Positions 42,001 to 51,560 of a DNA stretch of 64,000 nucleotides are shown here, piece by piece; within the stretch, counting starts at the first letter, position 1; every line of letters begins with the position of its first letter. This stretch comes from Azolla caroliniana (lineage: Eukaryota; Polypodiophyta), in assembly GCA_043228905.1 (NCBI GenBank), contig JBHGNT010000004.1:12648001-12712000 (forward strand). The letters are read 5' to 3'. The position numbers were made by a program, and so were the translations under genes. The notes beneath the pieces are model-generated. The model saw nothing but the letters and a program-made list of their open reading frames with translations, was not told where the DNA came from and ran no database searches.

Positions 42001-42467
42001 GCCAAAAGCCCATCATGCCGATAGAAGAATCAATTATGTCATGGATATCTATTCCATGGAGAGAAGAGGTGAGCAGAGAAGAATTACTTGCTTTGCGAAT
42101 TCAACAATTAGAGCGTCGACCTGAAGATATAGAAATAGCAGCCCAACGATTGAAGGAGGCTCGACTAAAGAATAAAATCCGTTTTGATAAAAGTCATAGA
42201 ATTCGACCTAAGAAAATAGAAGAAGGAGATTGGGTGCTCGTGTACGATAGCAGTTTAGATAATCAACATAGCACCGTCCGCAAGTTCGCTGAAAGATGGT
42301 TTGGGCCTTATATAGTAAGAAAAGTATATGATAACTTTACTTATAAGCTTAGTGAATTGGATGGGACACTAATCCTAAACGTGGTAGCTGGAAAGAGGAT
42401 AAAAGTATTTAAGAAAAGGTTTGAGCTTGAACCTCCTCCGATAGATCAACATGAAGATGAAAGATAG
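38973..42467 (+). CDS. pol: GypE ORF2: reverse transcriptase, RNase H and integrase
   Basis: The open frame starts after a stop at 38970-38972; the first ATG is 38988. It is +1 relative to ORF1 with a 44-base overlap, so it needs frameshifting or re-initiation. Counting from 38985: linker 1-210; reverse transcriptase about 270-450 with SLRFIQDLQPVNKVTIRN and catalytic FLDD at 395-398; RNase H about 555-690 with Asp in VTVDTSPIGIGW (563); integrase zinc finger (FHDSLWAGHRG, CEVCQRY) near 795-840; catalytic D862, D921, E956 (D-x58-D-x34-E); GPY/F-like module RWFGPYIVRKVYD near the C-terminus. No chromodomain. The FLDDIPIKG text resembles fungal gypsy elements more than common plant clades; that is from memory. 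All catalytic residues are present. Confidence 0.95.
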   Translation, partial: YQKTVMILIIRFLTRTVASEGCNSPIIKRPSYRALQHMNKSFHVSESGAICVTRMYECKRNLKKNANLFQQALKDTGVLEMEEQIESVMEEISFANTLEELEMYLKEDDENVRKIHVNSIDMYYEIDRYNCKYEEVESLCNTKYKTIDKKVKPAAVPLPIGSEEKMEAAATEPMLRPIEKIGHHFTSETINNLRIGRGEFLLQSEIVTFKEMIFRHGKAFAFKAEEIGCVNPKVVTPMVIFTIPHIPWNFKPIAVPRARLPQLLELLKDKVKMKILEPSNAPYSNRWFTVPKKDGSLRFIQDLQPVNKVTIRNAGIGPIVDEFAEAFAGRAIYSMGDLYSGYDQFQLAIDSRNITTMKTPIGLVRMCTLPQGATNSVAHMMNAMNKVLHEYIPKVTMPFLDDIPIKGCLEREKDETMVGNGCRKFVMDHINDCENILNKLEQVHLTLSGTKSCFGQNEVLIVGHMCGWYGRKPSPIKINAIQNMKEVCDSVTEVRRFLGACVFYHIWLPHFAHVSDPLYQLLRKGKKFIWTDEHTQVVQQLKEALLKAPVLRQPDYKGERPIIVTVDTSPIGIGWVINQEDEDQHRYAIRFGAKILNERQRNYAQVKRELWGLLTALKTDRDYLIGADVVVETDCLPLIGMIASCTTPDIAMLRWIAYIRTMNPELRHIKGKDNPVADMLSRARFINEKVMQTEYRNWATTSHQFAHQESITPHDEFNVSIMFKDTEYEGQWLEIGNFLKTQEANPSWSKKQLNEFRRRAFKFFLHEGHLWRRPKRPTENPLRVICKDDIKRKLINEFHDSLWAGHRGIWATFMKLKEKYWWPHMYKDVTKFVETCEVCQRYSTIRYRDELKPTYSSSMHYKWMVDLVTMPLGEDQMRYLVLAREDLTNQVEGRPLRQKTTRAVCKFLLEDVICRYGCVGKIIADRGELDSDEAREFFSRIGVKLSLTTAYNPEANGKIERGHSPIVKAIVKSCKGKIRDWPRMLPYALWADRTTHSSVTGYMPAELILGQKPIMPIEESIMSWISIPWREEVSREELLALRIQQLERRPEDIEIAAQRLKEARLKNKIRFDKSHRIRPKKIEEGDWVLVYDSSLDNQHSTVRKFAERWFGPYIVRKVYDNFTYKLSELDGTLILNVVAGKRIKVFKKRFELEPPPIDQHEDER

Positions 42468-42490
42468 TGGCACATGCCGGAGGATGTGCA

Positions 42491-42507
42491 GGTCTAGAGG
42501 GGGTGGA
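42491..42507 (+). promoter_or_regulatory. GypE polypurine tract
   Basis: ggtctagagggggtgga directly before the 3' LTR, the plus-strand primer. The same motif precedes the GypD 3' LTR. Confidence 0.85.
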
Positions 42508-43594
42508 TGTCGTGAAGTACGAAAGCTTCACATTAAAAGTCTACAATAAGATAAATACGTAACTAAAATAACATTTGATAATGTTTTATAACAACACATA
42601 TGATAATATTATATATATGTAAAGAAAAAATATATATATATATAGATAAATATATTATATTACACGAACAAGAGAGGACTTGAACCAATAAGCCCACCCT
42701 ATGACTCTCAAATCTTACCATTTACTCTACACTAATAATATTCATAAAATAAAGCATACTTTATATATACTTTATATTACATAAAGGATTTGCTTCATGA
42801 TATAAAAATAAAGTTGCATGTTGTATTCAATAGTATTTTGAGACTCGAACCCACAACCTCATACACTAAAGTCAACACACCTACCATTAGGCTAGGCCCT
42901 TTCTCTTTAAGATTATGTTTTCATGTTTATTGTTATTGCATATATTGTTTCATACATAAAAGCTCAAATGAGCGAGATGTTTATCATGCATCACATGTAA
43001 TGCATGAACGCCAAATGGCGATCATGCATCACATGCATTTCATGCACTACATGCATGATTTGTACCCTCCAATGCATCATATGCATGGGGGCACCTATTT
43101 AAATGGTGAAAGAGAAGATCAAAGGGGGATATGTATGAGATATCAATCAAATTATGTATTACATAAGAGATACCATAAAATAGAGAAAGAAAGGAAGAAG
43201 TTCAAGAGAAAGGTGGAGCTCTAGCTTGGCGGTCGTGGTGGTCAACTCTCAACAAGAGGGAGGCGGTTCGAGCCTTATCTTCATTAAAATATTGAAGTGA
43301 AGATTGTAGTGGTCGACGATCAAGAAAGAGAAGAGCGATTACCTTGCAAGACAAAGTTCGGAGGTTCAACGACGTGAACAACCACTTTTGTAACTCTTTC
43401 ATCAAATAATTATAAATCTCTTTTATTGCTTCAAATATCATTCTATATCCTATCTTGTCATATCTTGTTGATCACTATTTATCTATCTCTACTCTTTCGT
43501 CTCTTCCGTCCATAATCCCAGTGATTCCTTCCTCACTTTCACGATATCTTTTGTCTACGCAACGCTACGCTTCTAGGCGAGCCACGCCACGACA
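42508..43594 (+). repeat. GypE 3' LTR
   Basis: 1087 bp, appears identical to 35688-36774, including the long AT-rich part and the tRNA-like modules (42677-42727, 42842-42893). Confidence 0.97.
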
Positions 43595-44135
43595 ACGCTC
43601 TTCATCTGGTCCGGTCCCGTTTGCCGTGACCCTTCTGATTTTGCGCATCTCGACCTCCCCGATCGGCTTGTCTGCTGCTCAACAGGCCCAATTCAGCTCC
43701 CTCGCTGCTGTGACTTCGGCGCTTGGCGATTCGCTGATTCCTTCATGTTGGCGTCGACTTTTGCTGCCTTCTCGTCCTCTTGGCCTTGACATGATCCAGT
43801 TCTTCCGAATCCGTTTGTTGAACCGAATCGGCTGTCTCTGATTCGTTCCAACTCTTGTCCGAATCGGTCGCTCCCGATTTGTCTTCCGGTTCCAGGCCCT
43901 TCACCACATCGAATCATGTCCGGGTCTTGGCCTTCTTCTTCTGGTCAGCTCTGTCCTTCTTGCCTCTACCACCGTTGCTGCTTGCTCCGACTTGTTCGGA
44001 TGTGTTGACTGCTTTTGACGACTCGGTTCCTTTCTTCTTCTTGTTTCTCCCTTTGTCGGTTCTTCCCTCACTGGCGCAATCGACAGTCTCTTTGCCTGTG
44101 CTCGTTCCGGTGTCTTTGCCAGTTCTCCCCCTCTA
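43595..44135 (-). pseudogene. CopE 3' extension: Lys/Glu-rich region after the pol stop
   Basis: After RNase H (KLQHF, stop, LGVQHLDVTH, stop at about 44136) the minus strand reads agagggggagaac, a purine tract, and then about 180 codons of charged text (GKETVDCASEGRTDKGRNKK, SEQVGASSNGG, SGATDSDKSWNESETADSVQ). CopB has the same region. No domain recognised. It may be an extra ORF, as the env-like position of Sireviruses, or a captured sequence. Confidence 0.55.
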
Positions 44136-44764
44136 GTGTGTCACATCAAGATGCTGAACACCAAGCATTTAAGTGAAGTGTTGCAACTTGTCCGATCCGA
44201 GCGGTTTGGTGAAGATGTCGGCAACTTGCCGATCCGTATGAACATACTGAAGCTCGACTTCACCGCTCAGGACACGCTCATGCACGAAGTGGTAGTGCAC
44301 CTCTATGTGCTTTGTGGGAGCATGGAATATGGGGTTCTTGGCGAGCTGCATCCTGCTTATGTTGTCGTAGTAGATTAGGATCGGGGTTGGCACCGCGATC
44401 CGCAGGTCTTGCAGTAGTCGCCGAAGCCAAATGGCTTCACAGGTGGCAATGGTAGCGCCTCGGTATTCAGCCTCAGTGCTCCAAAGAGCCACTGTTGGCT
44501 GCTTTTTGCTCCTCCACGCAACAACCGCACTACCGAGGGAAAACATATAGCTAGAGGTGGATCGACGATCCGATGCGTTGCCGGCCCAGTCGGCATCGGT
44601 GTAGCCGACTAGCTCTTCGGTTATACCATGCCGGTATAACAGTCCCCGTTCCTTCGTGCCGCTCACATATCGCAAAATTCGATGCGTGCATATAAGGTGC
44701 TCCACGGTTGGCTGCTGCATATATTGGTTGATCACGCCGACTGGATAACTGATGTCAGGTCGGG
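44136..44764 (-). pseudogene. CopE RNase H
   Basis: Frame 44735-44169 is open: MINQYMQQPTVEHLICTHRI, YTDADWAGNASDRRSTSSYM, ALWSTEAEYRGATIATCEAI, YYDNISRMQLAKNPIFHAPT, HIEVHYHFVHERVLSGEVEL, VADIFTKPLG. Upstream it is interrupted by CopF within PDISYPVGV. Confidence 0.92.
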
Positions 44765-44769
44765 TGATT

Positions 44770-45472
44770 TGTTAGGAAACAGGTCCCTCCGGATGGGAAG
44801 TGAGAAGAACAGTGTTGATGAGCAACGGATGTGGAGTACCCGGCAACGGAAGACCCGGTGAGAACCGGATGACGAGTACCCGACAAGGAAGACCCAGTGA
44901 GAACCGGATGACGAGTACCCGGCAAGGAAGACCCGGTGAGAACTAGATGTTGCAAGCCCGACATCGGAAGACCCGGTGAGAACCGAATGATGCAGGCCCG
45001 GTGAGAACCTCTCATCGGATGAAGGGACATATATGTAAATATGTTCCAGAGAGCCCACTGGGGCTATATTTTGTAAATAGCCGAAAGTCATATTAGTATA
45101 AATATGGCCTAGGGCAAACTCAGTAGTGATGGTGTGTGTAATTTTGGTGTAACGACTGTAGAGAGAGAGAGACAGAGAGAGAGACAGAGAGAGCGATACA
45201 GAACATGTCTCTGTTGTAACCGCCGCCAGGCGAAGATCGTGAGCAGGAGGTCGTTGCCTCTATGCTCCCTGTTGTAATTGTTGGCATAGTGATAGTTTGG
45301 CGTCTGTGGACTCCCATGGTTTTTCCCTCTCAGGGTTTTCCACGTTAACATCCTGTGTATTCTCTTTTCTGTTCGGGTACTTATTTCCATTCCCATTTCT
45401 TCTGTGTTTGATTGTTATCAAGTGATCTACACTTCGGTTGTGACCGGAGATTATTCCGCGTATTTCTTGACA
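44770..45472 (+). repeat. CopF 5' LTR
   Basis: 703 bp, TGTTAGGAAACAGG...TTCTTGACA. It has a 39-bp minisatellite (about 44860-45010, cores gagaaccggatgacgagtac and ccggcaaggaagacc) and a GA run near 45160-45192. Confidence 0.95.
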
Positions 45473-45474
45473 AG

Positions 45475-45486
45475 TGGTATCAGAGC
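45475..45486 (+). promoter_or_regulatory. CopF primer binding site (initiator tRNA-Met)
   Basis: tggtatcagagc, exact plant copia site, two bases after the LTR. Confidence 0.92.
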
Positions 45487-45502
45487 GAAACGACACAGGA
45501 AA

Positions 45503-46260
45503 ATGGACGATTTGTTGGGAGGCATGTTCAAGCTCACTGACTCCAATTACTCAGTGTGGAAGTCGAAGATGAGGGACATGCTCATGGTTAAAGATCTTTG
45601 GCTGCCGGTTCAATTCGGGGACAAGAGACCGGACAAAATCGATGCCATGATATGGGAGGTGATGCACATGAAGACAACGGCGTACATACGGTGCTTCATC
45701 GACATGAGTCTATACAACAACTTCAATGAAGAGAGGAGGGCTCATGAGCTCTGGGAGAAGATCGGCATTATGTTTCAGAACAAAAAGGTTGTTAATTAGG
45801 TTTCGGTATTTCGGATGCTAGTAAGACTCCGGTACCAAGATGGCTCCCGCATGGCGGAGCACATGAATGCCTCCAAGGGCTGATCCACCAGGCAACATCA
45901 TTGGAAGTACCTCTCGCCGATGAGGTACTAGCACTACTCTTGCTCGGTTCCCTCCCAGATAGCTGGGAGATGTTGGTTGTCACTTTGGGCAACGTTGGGC
46001 TGGAAGGGAAACGGTTATCCCTAGCAAGGGTGAAGTCGAGCTTGCTAGATGAGGAGGCGCGTCAGAAAGACAAGGATACGAGCTCCGACTCCAAAGCGCT
46101 CCTTACCGAATCGGAACGCGGAAAACAAAGGAGCCATATTCCCCAGAACCGGGAAAAGTCGGGGACACGGTCAAAGTCAAGGGGGAGGCCTACCTGCTTC
46201 TATTGCGGCAAGTTGGGACACTTGTAGAAGAACTGTCGGCACTTCCGAAAAGACAAGGAA
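45503..46260 (+). pseudogene. CopF gag
   Basis: The ATG at 45503 gives MDDLLGGMFKLTDSNYSVWK, then MRDMLMVKDLWLPVQFGDKR and RRAHELWEKIGIMFQNKK with a stop at 45797. The frame moves to EVPLADEVLALLLLGSLPDS and MLVVTLGNVGLEGKRLSLAR. Zinc knuckle CFYCGKLGHL, a stop for Gln or Trp, KNC at about 46195-46240. At least two frame changes. Confidence 0.88.
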
Positions 46261-46716
46261 ACCAACGGTACCGATTCGAAGCGGACGCTGGACCGGAATG
46301 AAATGGTAAAGACCGGAGGGGAACGGACCGGAAGGGAACGACGGCAATCGCGGCAAGTGAAGAAGAGTTGATGCTCATCACCGAGGAGAGTGAGTTGAAC
46401 CTTGCCGGCGACGAGACAATGTGGGTTGTTGATTCTGGAGAGTCGTTCCACCTTACCCCGGACCGTAAATACTTCTCATCCTACACAGTCGGTGATCACG
46501 GTTGTGTCCGGATGGGGAATGAAGGTACATGCTGAATTGTCGGCATAGGAGACGTGTGGTTGACAACAACAACAACCGGATGCAAGCTGCTGCTGAAGGA
46601 TGTCCGACACGTTCGAGAGGTTCGACTGAACCTGATATCCCGATCGGCTAGATGATGAAGGCTACACGGGTAGCATCCGGAATGGAGTCATTAAATTCAG
46701 CAAAGGGAGCCTAATA
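46261..46716 (+). pseudogene. CopF protease region
   Basis: MWVVDSGESFHLTPDRKYFS at about 46420-46479 has a normal DSG. GIGDVWLTTTTTGCKLLLKD and VREVRLNLISRSA follow, with stops at about 46533 and 46651. No long frame, but order and spacing are typical. Confidence 0.8.
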
Positions 46717-47640
46717 GTGGGTCGGGCCCGGAAGGTCAACACGCTGTACCTGATGAATGCCCGATTATGCCTGGAAGAAGTGAACGTGGCTTCCGACACT
46801 ACCGGTGAGCTGTGGCACAAGCGATTGTGTCACATGAGCGTGAAGGGGATGAAGAGGCTTGCCGATGACAACCTCATTCTGGTGAAGAACGTGCATCTTG
46901 AGAGGTGCACCGACTGCCTAGCCGGTAAGCAAAACCGGACCTCCTTTCGATCAAGGCCACCGATGAGACATAATGCACCACTGGAGTTGGTGCATACTGA
47001 TGTGTGTCAAGTGGACACGAAGTCACATGCCGGATCACAGTACTTTGTGAAGTTCATAGATGACCACAACCGGAAGCTGTGGGCCACACCATTGAAGACG
47101 AAGGATCAGGTGTTATCCGTCTTCAAAGAGCTCCATGCGAGAGTGGAAAGAGAAACCGGCTGGAAGCTGAAGGCGGTTCGAGCAGATAACGGAGGAGAAT
47201 ACCGGAGGTAGTTCGAGGAGTACTGCCGCTCGAAGGGAATCCGGCTCGAATTTACCGTGTCGAAGACGCCAGAACTAAACGGGCTGGCCAAGAGGATGAA
47301 CCGAACCATAATGGAGAGGGTTCGGAGTATGCTGGTGCATGCAAAATTACCCAAGATGTTTTGGGCTGAGGCACTGTCAACGGCAACATACGTGATAAAC
47401 AGATCACCCTCAGTACCCTTGGGCGGAGACACGCCGCAGAGAGTATGGACCGGTAAGGAAGTGTCCTACTGGCATCTGAAGGTGTTCGGGTGTCTCGCGT
47501 ACGTGCATGTAGCTAAGGACCGGAGAGGAAAGTTGGATCCAAAGACCCGGCCATGCATATTCCTCAAATTACGGAGACGATGAGTTCGGCTACCGAGTGT
47601 GAGACCTGGCCGACAAGAAGGTATTCCGGAGTCGAGATAT
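46717..47640 (+). pseudogene. CopF integrase
   Basis: Pre-integrase finger ELWHKRLCHMSVKGMKRL and CTDCLAGKQNRTSF. Catalytic Asp in LVHTDVCQVDTKSHAGSQYF and VRADNGGEY. A stop at 47209 (TAG for CAG). Then Glu is expected in KTPELNGLAKRMNRTIMERV, where the family has QNGVAERMNRT: here Lys replaces Glu. FWAEALSTATYVINRSP and HLKVFGCLAYVHVAKDRR follow to 47583, then a frameshift. Confidence 0.9.
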
Positions 47641-47647
47641 TATCTTC

Positions 47648-48900
47648 ATGGAGGACAAGACACTCGCCGACTGGGAGTTGGAGAAGAAGACAATGAACTC
47701 GGAGTGGACCGGTAAGGATCAATTCTACGATGAGCAGACCCAACCGGCAAGAGACCGGTTAACACTTGATGAACCGGCCGGTGATGGTAAGGAGACAAAA
47801 CAGGCTGAAGAAGAAGGAATAGGTGAAACCGGAACCGACCAAGACCCCCAATCGGATTCGGATGAAGAACAAATAGAGGAGCTGGTTGCCGAAAGCCAAA
47901 GACAGAGATATCCTCTCAGAGAGAGAAGGGCCCCCCAGAGATTTCCAGATGCAGAGCATGTGCTGTTGACAGATGAGGGGGAGCCGGAAAGCTTCGAAGA
48001 AGCGAAGGATGACAGCAATAGCCGCAAGTGGTTGAGTGCCATGCAGGATGAGATGGATTCCTTGCATGAGAACCACACGGTTGAATTGGTGGAGTTGCCG
48101 AAAGGAAAGAGGGCACTCCGAAACAAGTGGGTGTACAAGTTGAAACCGGGAGATGCCGGCAACCCCCCGAGATACAAAGCCAGGATCGTGGTGAAGGGGT
48201 TCCAGCAGAAGAAGGGCATGGACTTCAACGAGATATTTGCCCCGGTAGTAAAGATGGCTTCCATCCGGACGGTGCTGAGTATAGCGGCAAGCATGGAGCT
48301 CGAGGTAGAGCAGCTGGACGTGAAGACGACATTCCTTCACGGTGACCTCGAATAGGAGATCTACATGCAGCAACCGGAAGGATTCGTGGAGAAAGGGAAG
48401 GAGCACCTGGTTTGCCGGTTGAAGAAGAGCCTGTACGGACTGAGGCGGGCTCCCCGTCAATGGTACTGGAAGTTCGACTCCTTCATGACTGACCAAGGGT
48501 ATCACAAAACGCAAACCGATCACTGCGTGTTTGTGAAGAAGTTCGAAGGAGGCGACTTCCTGATACTCCTTCTGTACGTGGACGACATGTTGATCGTTAG
48601 ACGAGACCAAGCCAAAATACGGATGCTGAAGAAGGCTCTCAACCGAACTTTCTCAATGAAAGACTTGGGCCCGGCAAGACAGATACTGGGGATGCACATC
48701 ATTCGGGACCGGTCAAAGAAACAGTTGTGGTTGTCACAGGTGAAATACGTGACAAAGGTGCTTCAGCGGATCACCAAGTTAGAAGCAAAACTGGTCGGAT
48801 TGAGACTCCCCGCAAACTGCAGACTATCCGGTAAGCAAAGCCCGAAGACGAAAGCAGAGAAGGTGGATATGGTGAAGGCTCCATATACCTCGGCCGTCGG
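47648..48900 (+). pseudogene. CopF linker and reverse transcriptase
   Basis: The linker (47648-47990) is acidic. Reverse transcriptase: WLSAMQDEMDSLHENHTVEL, RALRNKWVYKLKPGDAGNPP, FNEIFAPVVKMASIRTVLSI, QLDVKTTFLHGDLE, a stop at 48354, then HLVCRLKKSLYGLRRAPRQW and the catalytic LYVDDMLIV at about 48574. MKDLGPARQILGMHIIRDRS follows. Apart from the stop, the domain is well kept. Confidence 0.92.
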
Positions 48901-49545
48901 GAGCTTGATGTACGCAATGGTGTGTACTCGGCCGGATATTGGATACGTAGTCGGAGTGGTGAGCCGGTTTATGAGCAATCCCGACAAGGAGCACTGGAAC
49001 GCGGTCAAATGGATACTTCGGTACTTGAAGGGCACTTCCAATATGTGTCTCCGATTCGGCTCCGATAAACCTCAACTTGACGGTTTTACCGATTTGGACA
49101 TGTCGGCTGATGTGGATACCAGCCGGTCTACATCTGGGTATGTAATGACATATGCAGGAGGAGCTGTTTCGTGGTAGTCAAGGCTGCAGAAGACGGTTGC
49201 GTTGTCAACCATGGAAGCGGAGTACATGGCGGCTGTGGAAGTCGGCAAGGAAATACTATGGATGAAGGACTTCATCGAAGAGCTAGGGAACCGGCAAGCG
49301 GAATACTGGCTCTATTGCAACAGTTAAAGTGCCATCCACCTTGCTAAGAATGCAGCGTACCATTCCAGGACGAAGCACATCCAGCGTAGGTATCACTGGA
49401 TCCGGGAACGAGTAGAAGATCGAGAGTTCGCGTTGACAAAGATCCACACGGCCGAGAATGGGTCAGATATGCTGACCAAAGTACTAATACTCGACAAGCT
49501 GGATGCATGTCGGAAGCGGATCGGACTAGTAAGACATCCCATGCC
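48901..49545 (+). pseudogene. CopF RNase H
   Basis: LMYAMVCTRPDIGYVVGVVS, GFTDLDMSADVDTSRSTSGY (the family Asp-Ala-Asp is Asp-Leu-Asp), AGGAVSW, stop at 49177, then STMEAEYMAAVEVGKEILWM, another stop, AIHLAKNAAYHSRTKHIQRR and EDREFALTKIHTAENGSDML. Confidence 0.88.
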
Positions 49546-49563
49546 GGAGTGAAGGGGGAGTTC
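49546..49563 (+). promoter_or_regulatory. CopF polypurine tract
   Basis: gagtgaagggggagttc directly before the 3' LTR. Confidence 0.8.
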
Positions 49564-50042
49564 TGTTAGGAAACAGGTTCCTCCGGATGGGAAGTGAGAA
49601 GAATAGTGTTGATGAGCAACGGAAGACCCGTTGAGACCCAGATGACGAGTACCTAGCAAGGAAGACCCAGTGAGAACCAGATGTTGCAGGCCCGACATCA
49701 AGCAAACTCAGTAGTGATGGTGTGTGTAATTTTGGTGTAACGATTGTACAAAGAGAGAGATAGAGAGAGCGAGACAGAGCATGTCTTTGTTGTAACCGTC
49801 GCCAGGTGAAGATCGTGAGTAGGAGGCACAGTGGGAGGTTGTTGTAATTGTTGGCATAGTGATAATTTGGAGTCTGTGGACTCCCGTGGTTTTTCCCTCT
49901 CAGGGTTTTCCACGTTAACATCCTGTGTATTCTCTTTTCTGTTCGGGTACTTACCTCCATTCCCATTTCTTCTGTGTTTGATTGTTATCAAGTGATCTAC
50001 GCTTCGGTTGTGATTGGAGATTATTCTGTGTATTTCCCGACA
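49564..50042 (+). repeat. CopF 3' LTR
   Basis: 479 bp, TG...CA. It is shorter than the 5' LTR because most of the 39-bp repeats and the following 100 bases are missing. Ends TTTCCCGACA, then TSD tgatt. Confidence 0.93.
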
Positions 50043-50047
50043 TGATT

Positions 50048-51020
50048 GTCAAATATATAAGGGTTCTGACAATTTGTCAGAACCATTTCGCATCGCAGGC
50101 CGGTCCGAAGTTGGGACGGAGCTTCTGGTTCCGGTCCAGGGATGTAGAAATAGGTCAGCATTCTGTCATGCCGAACTTGTACAACATATTCAACACATAG
50201 TTTCTCTTTGAGAGCAATATGCCGTCGGGGGTTTGGATCACCTCGATCCCAAGGAAATAGTGAAGGTCCCCCAGATCCTTCATCTCAAATGCGTTCAACA
50301 ACTGGGACTTGACTCGGCTGATTTCATCGAGTCTGGGTCCGGTGATGACTAGATCATCAACATACAATAAGAGCCAAACCGGACCGTCCGGACCTCACCG
50401 GATAAACAACCAAGAGTCAGACTTGGAGGCCGCAAACCCCATCTTACGCAACCGGTGCATGATCTTCGCATTCCAAGATCATGGGGCTTGCTTGAGGCCA
50501 TAAAGCAACTTCTTCAGCCGGCATACCACCGATTTGTTCATCTCCATCTGGAAACCAGGAGGTTGGGTCATAAAGACCTCTCTTCAAGATCGCCTTGACG
50601 AAATGCATTCTTCACGTGCATCTGGTGAAGATGCCACTCGCTTGCCGCAGAAACCGCCAACACCACACGAACCTTCGTCATCTTCACTACTAGAGTGAAG
50701 GTCTCGTCGTAGTCGATTCCGTGGGTCTGCGCGTATCCCTTCGCCACTAACCGGGCCTTGTACCGGTTAACCAAACCGTTGGCGTTGTATTTAACCTTGT
50801 ACAACCACTTACATCCGATCGGTTTACATTGTCGGGGAGGGTCAACTAGGTCCCATGTGTCGTTGGCATCAAGAGCTCGCATTTCCTCCTCCATAGCGGC
50901 ACACCAATTTGCGTCATTTGCTGCTTCTACGTAGCTATCCGGCTCACGCACTTCCGCCACCTTGGTCATGTACGCATAGTGATGCGCCATGTACTCATTG
51001 TACCCGTACCGCTTTACGGG
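50048..51020 (-). pseudogene. CopE reverse transcriptase
   Basis: MAHHYAYMTKVAEVREPDSY, NWCAAMEEEMRALDANDTWD, PIGCKWLYKVKYNANGLVNR, LVAKGYAQTHGIDYDETFTL and DVKNAF-like HVKNAFRQGDLEE on the 50990-50568 frame, then a frameshift. Catalytic MYVDDLVITGPRLDEISRVK at 50367, then AFEMKDLGDLHYFLGIEVIQ. CopF ends the domain at 50048. Confidence 0.92.
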
Positions 51021-51023
51021 GTT

Positions 51024-51545
51024 CTACTGACGGGAAGACCGGCGTAATCTATCGTTACCCAGTTTGAGGCCCTTCTTGGCCGGTTCGGACTTCATTCTCA
51101 AAGATCCACCTTCATCCTTCCCGGACTTGGATTTGCCTTGATCTGACTCAATGTTGCCGGTTTCGTATTCCGGCATCTTCTTCTTCCCCTTCTCTTTGCG
51201 CGTTAACCGTCTCCTCGGTTCCTTGCGTGGGGAGAGCACGACAGAGTCTCCATTACTCGTCGGTTCCTCATCTGATTGGTCATCCCGACTCAGTCGCTCA
51301 TTCGGTCCACTTAACTGAAATGAGATTGGACTCTCTTCTAGAGTGCCAAGGTCTTCATCTTCTATATGGACCAGTTCAAGCTCATTAGCCTCATCCTCCG
51401 GTATCGGGTCGGGGTCGGAAGTCGGAGCCGGTAAGGCATACCATGATGCCGTCTCATCAAACTCAACATCTCGGCTAACTCGGACTTGCTTCGTTCGGGG
51501 GTTATAACACTTATACCCCTTTTGTTCATGCGAGTAACCGACCAT
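51024..51545 (-). pseudogene. CopE integrase-reverse transcriptase linker
   Basis: One frame of 173 residues: VGYSHEQKGYKCYNPRTKQV, SWYALPAPTSDPDPIPEDEA, FQLSGPNERLSRDDQSDEEP, RRLTRKEKGKKKMPEYETGN. Hydrophilic and low-complexity, with the end of integrase at its start. Confidence 0.8.
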
Positions 51546-51560
51546 GATGCATTTCTTCGA

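Larger units (their letters stand above)
35688..43594 (+). mobile_element. GypE: intact Ty3/gypsy retrotransposon
   Basis: 7907 bp with two LTRs of 1087 bp that I could not tell apart base by base. It has a tRNA-Trp primer site, ORF1 (gag-protease, 724 codons), ORF2 (pol) in the +1 frame with a 44-base overlap, and a polypurine tract. The target duplication is acgc (35684-35687 and 43595-43598), or acgct if the first LTR base is shared. It sits in CopE's 3' extension. It looks recent and potentially competent. Confidence 0.97.
44770..50042 (+). mobile_element. CopF: Ty1/copia element, full length, degenerate
   Basis: LTRs 44770-45472 and 49564-50042, TSD tgatt at 44765-44769 and 50043-50047, initiator-Met primer site, gag to RNase H in order and a polypurine tract. 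The LTR family is the same as the two solo LTRs (13436, 29952). It sits in CopE; CopB shows the empty site near 12680. Confidence 0.97.

Noticed and set aside
47759-48610. 283-residue frame on the minus strand
   Set aside because: Antisense shadow of the CopF reverse transcriptase region; no domain and the sense strand explains the sequence.
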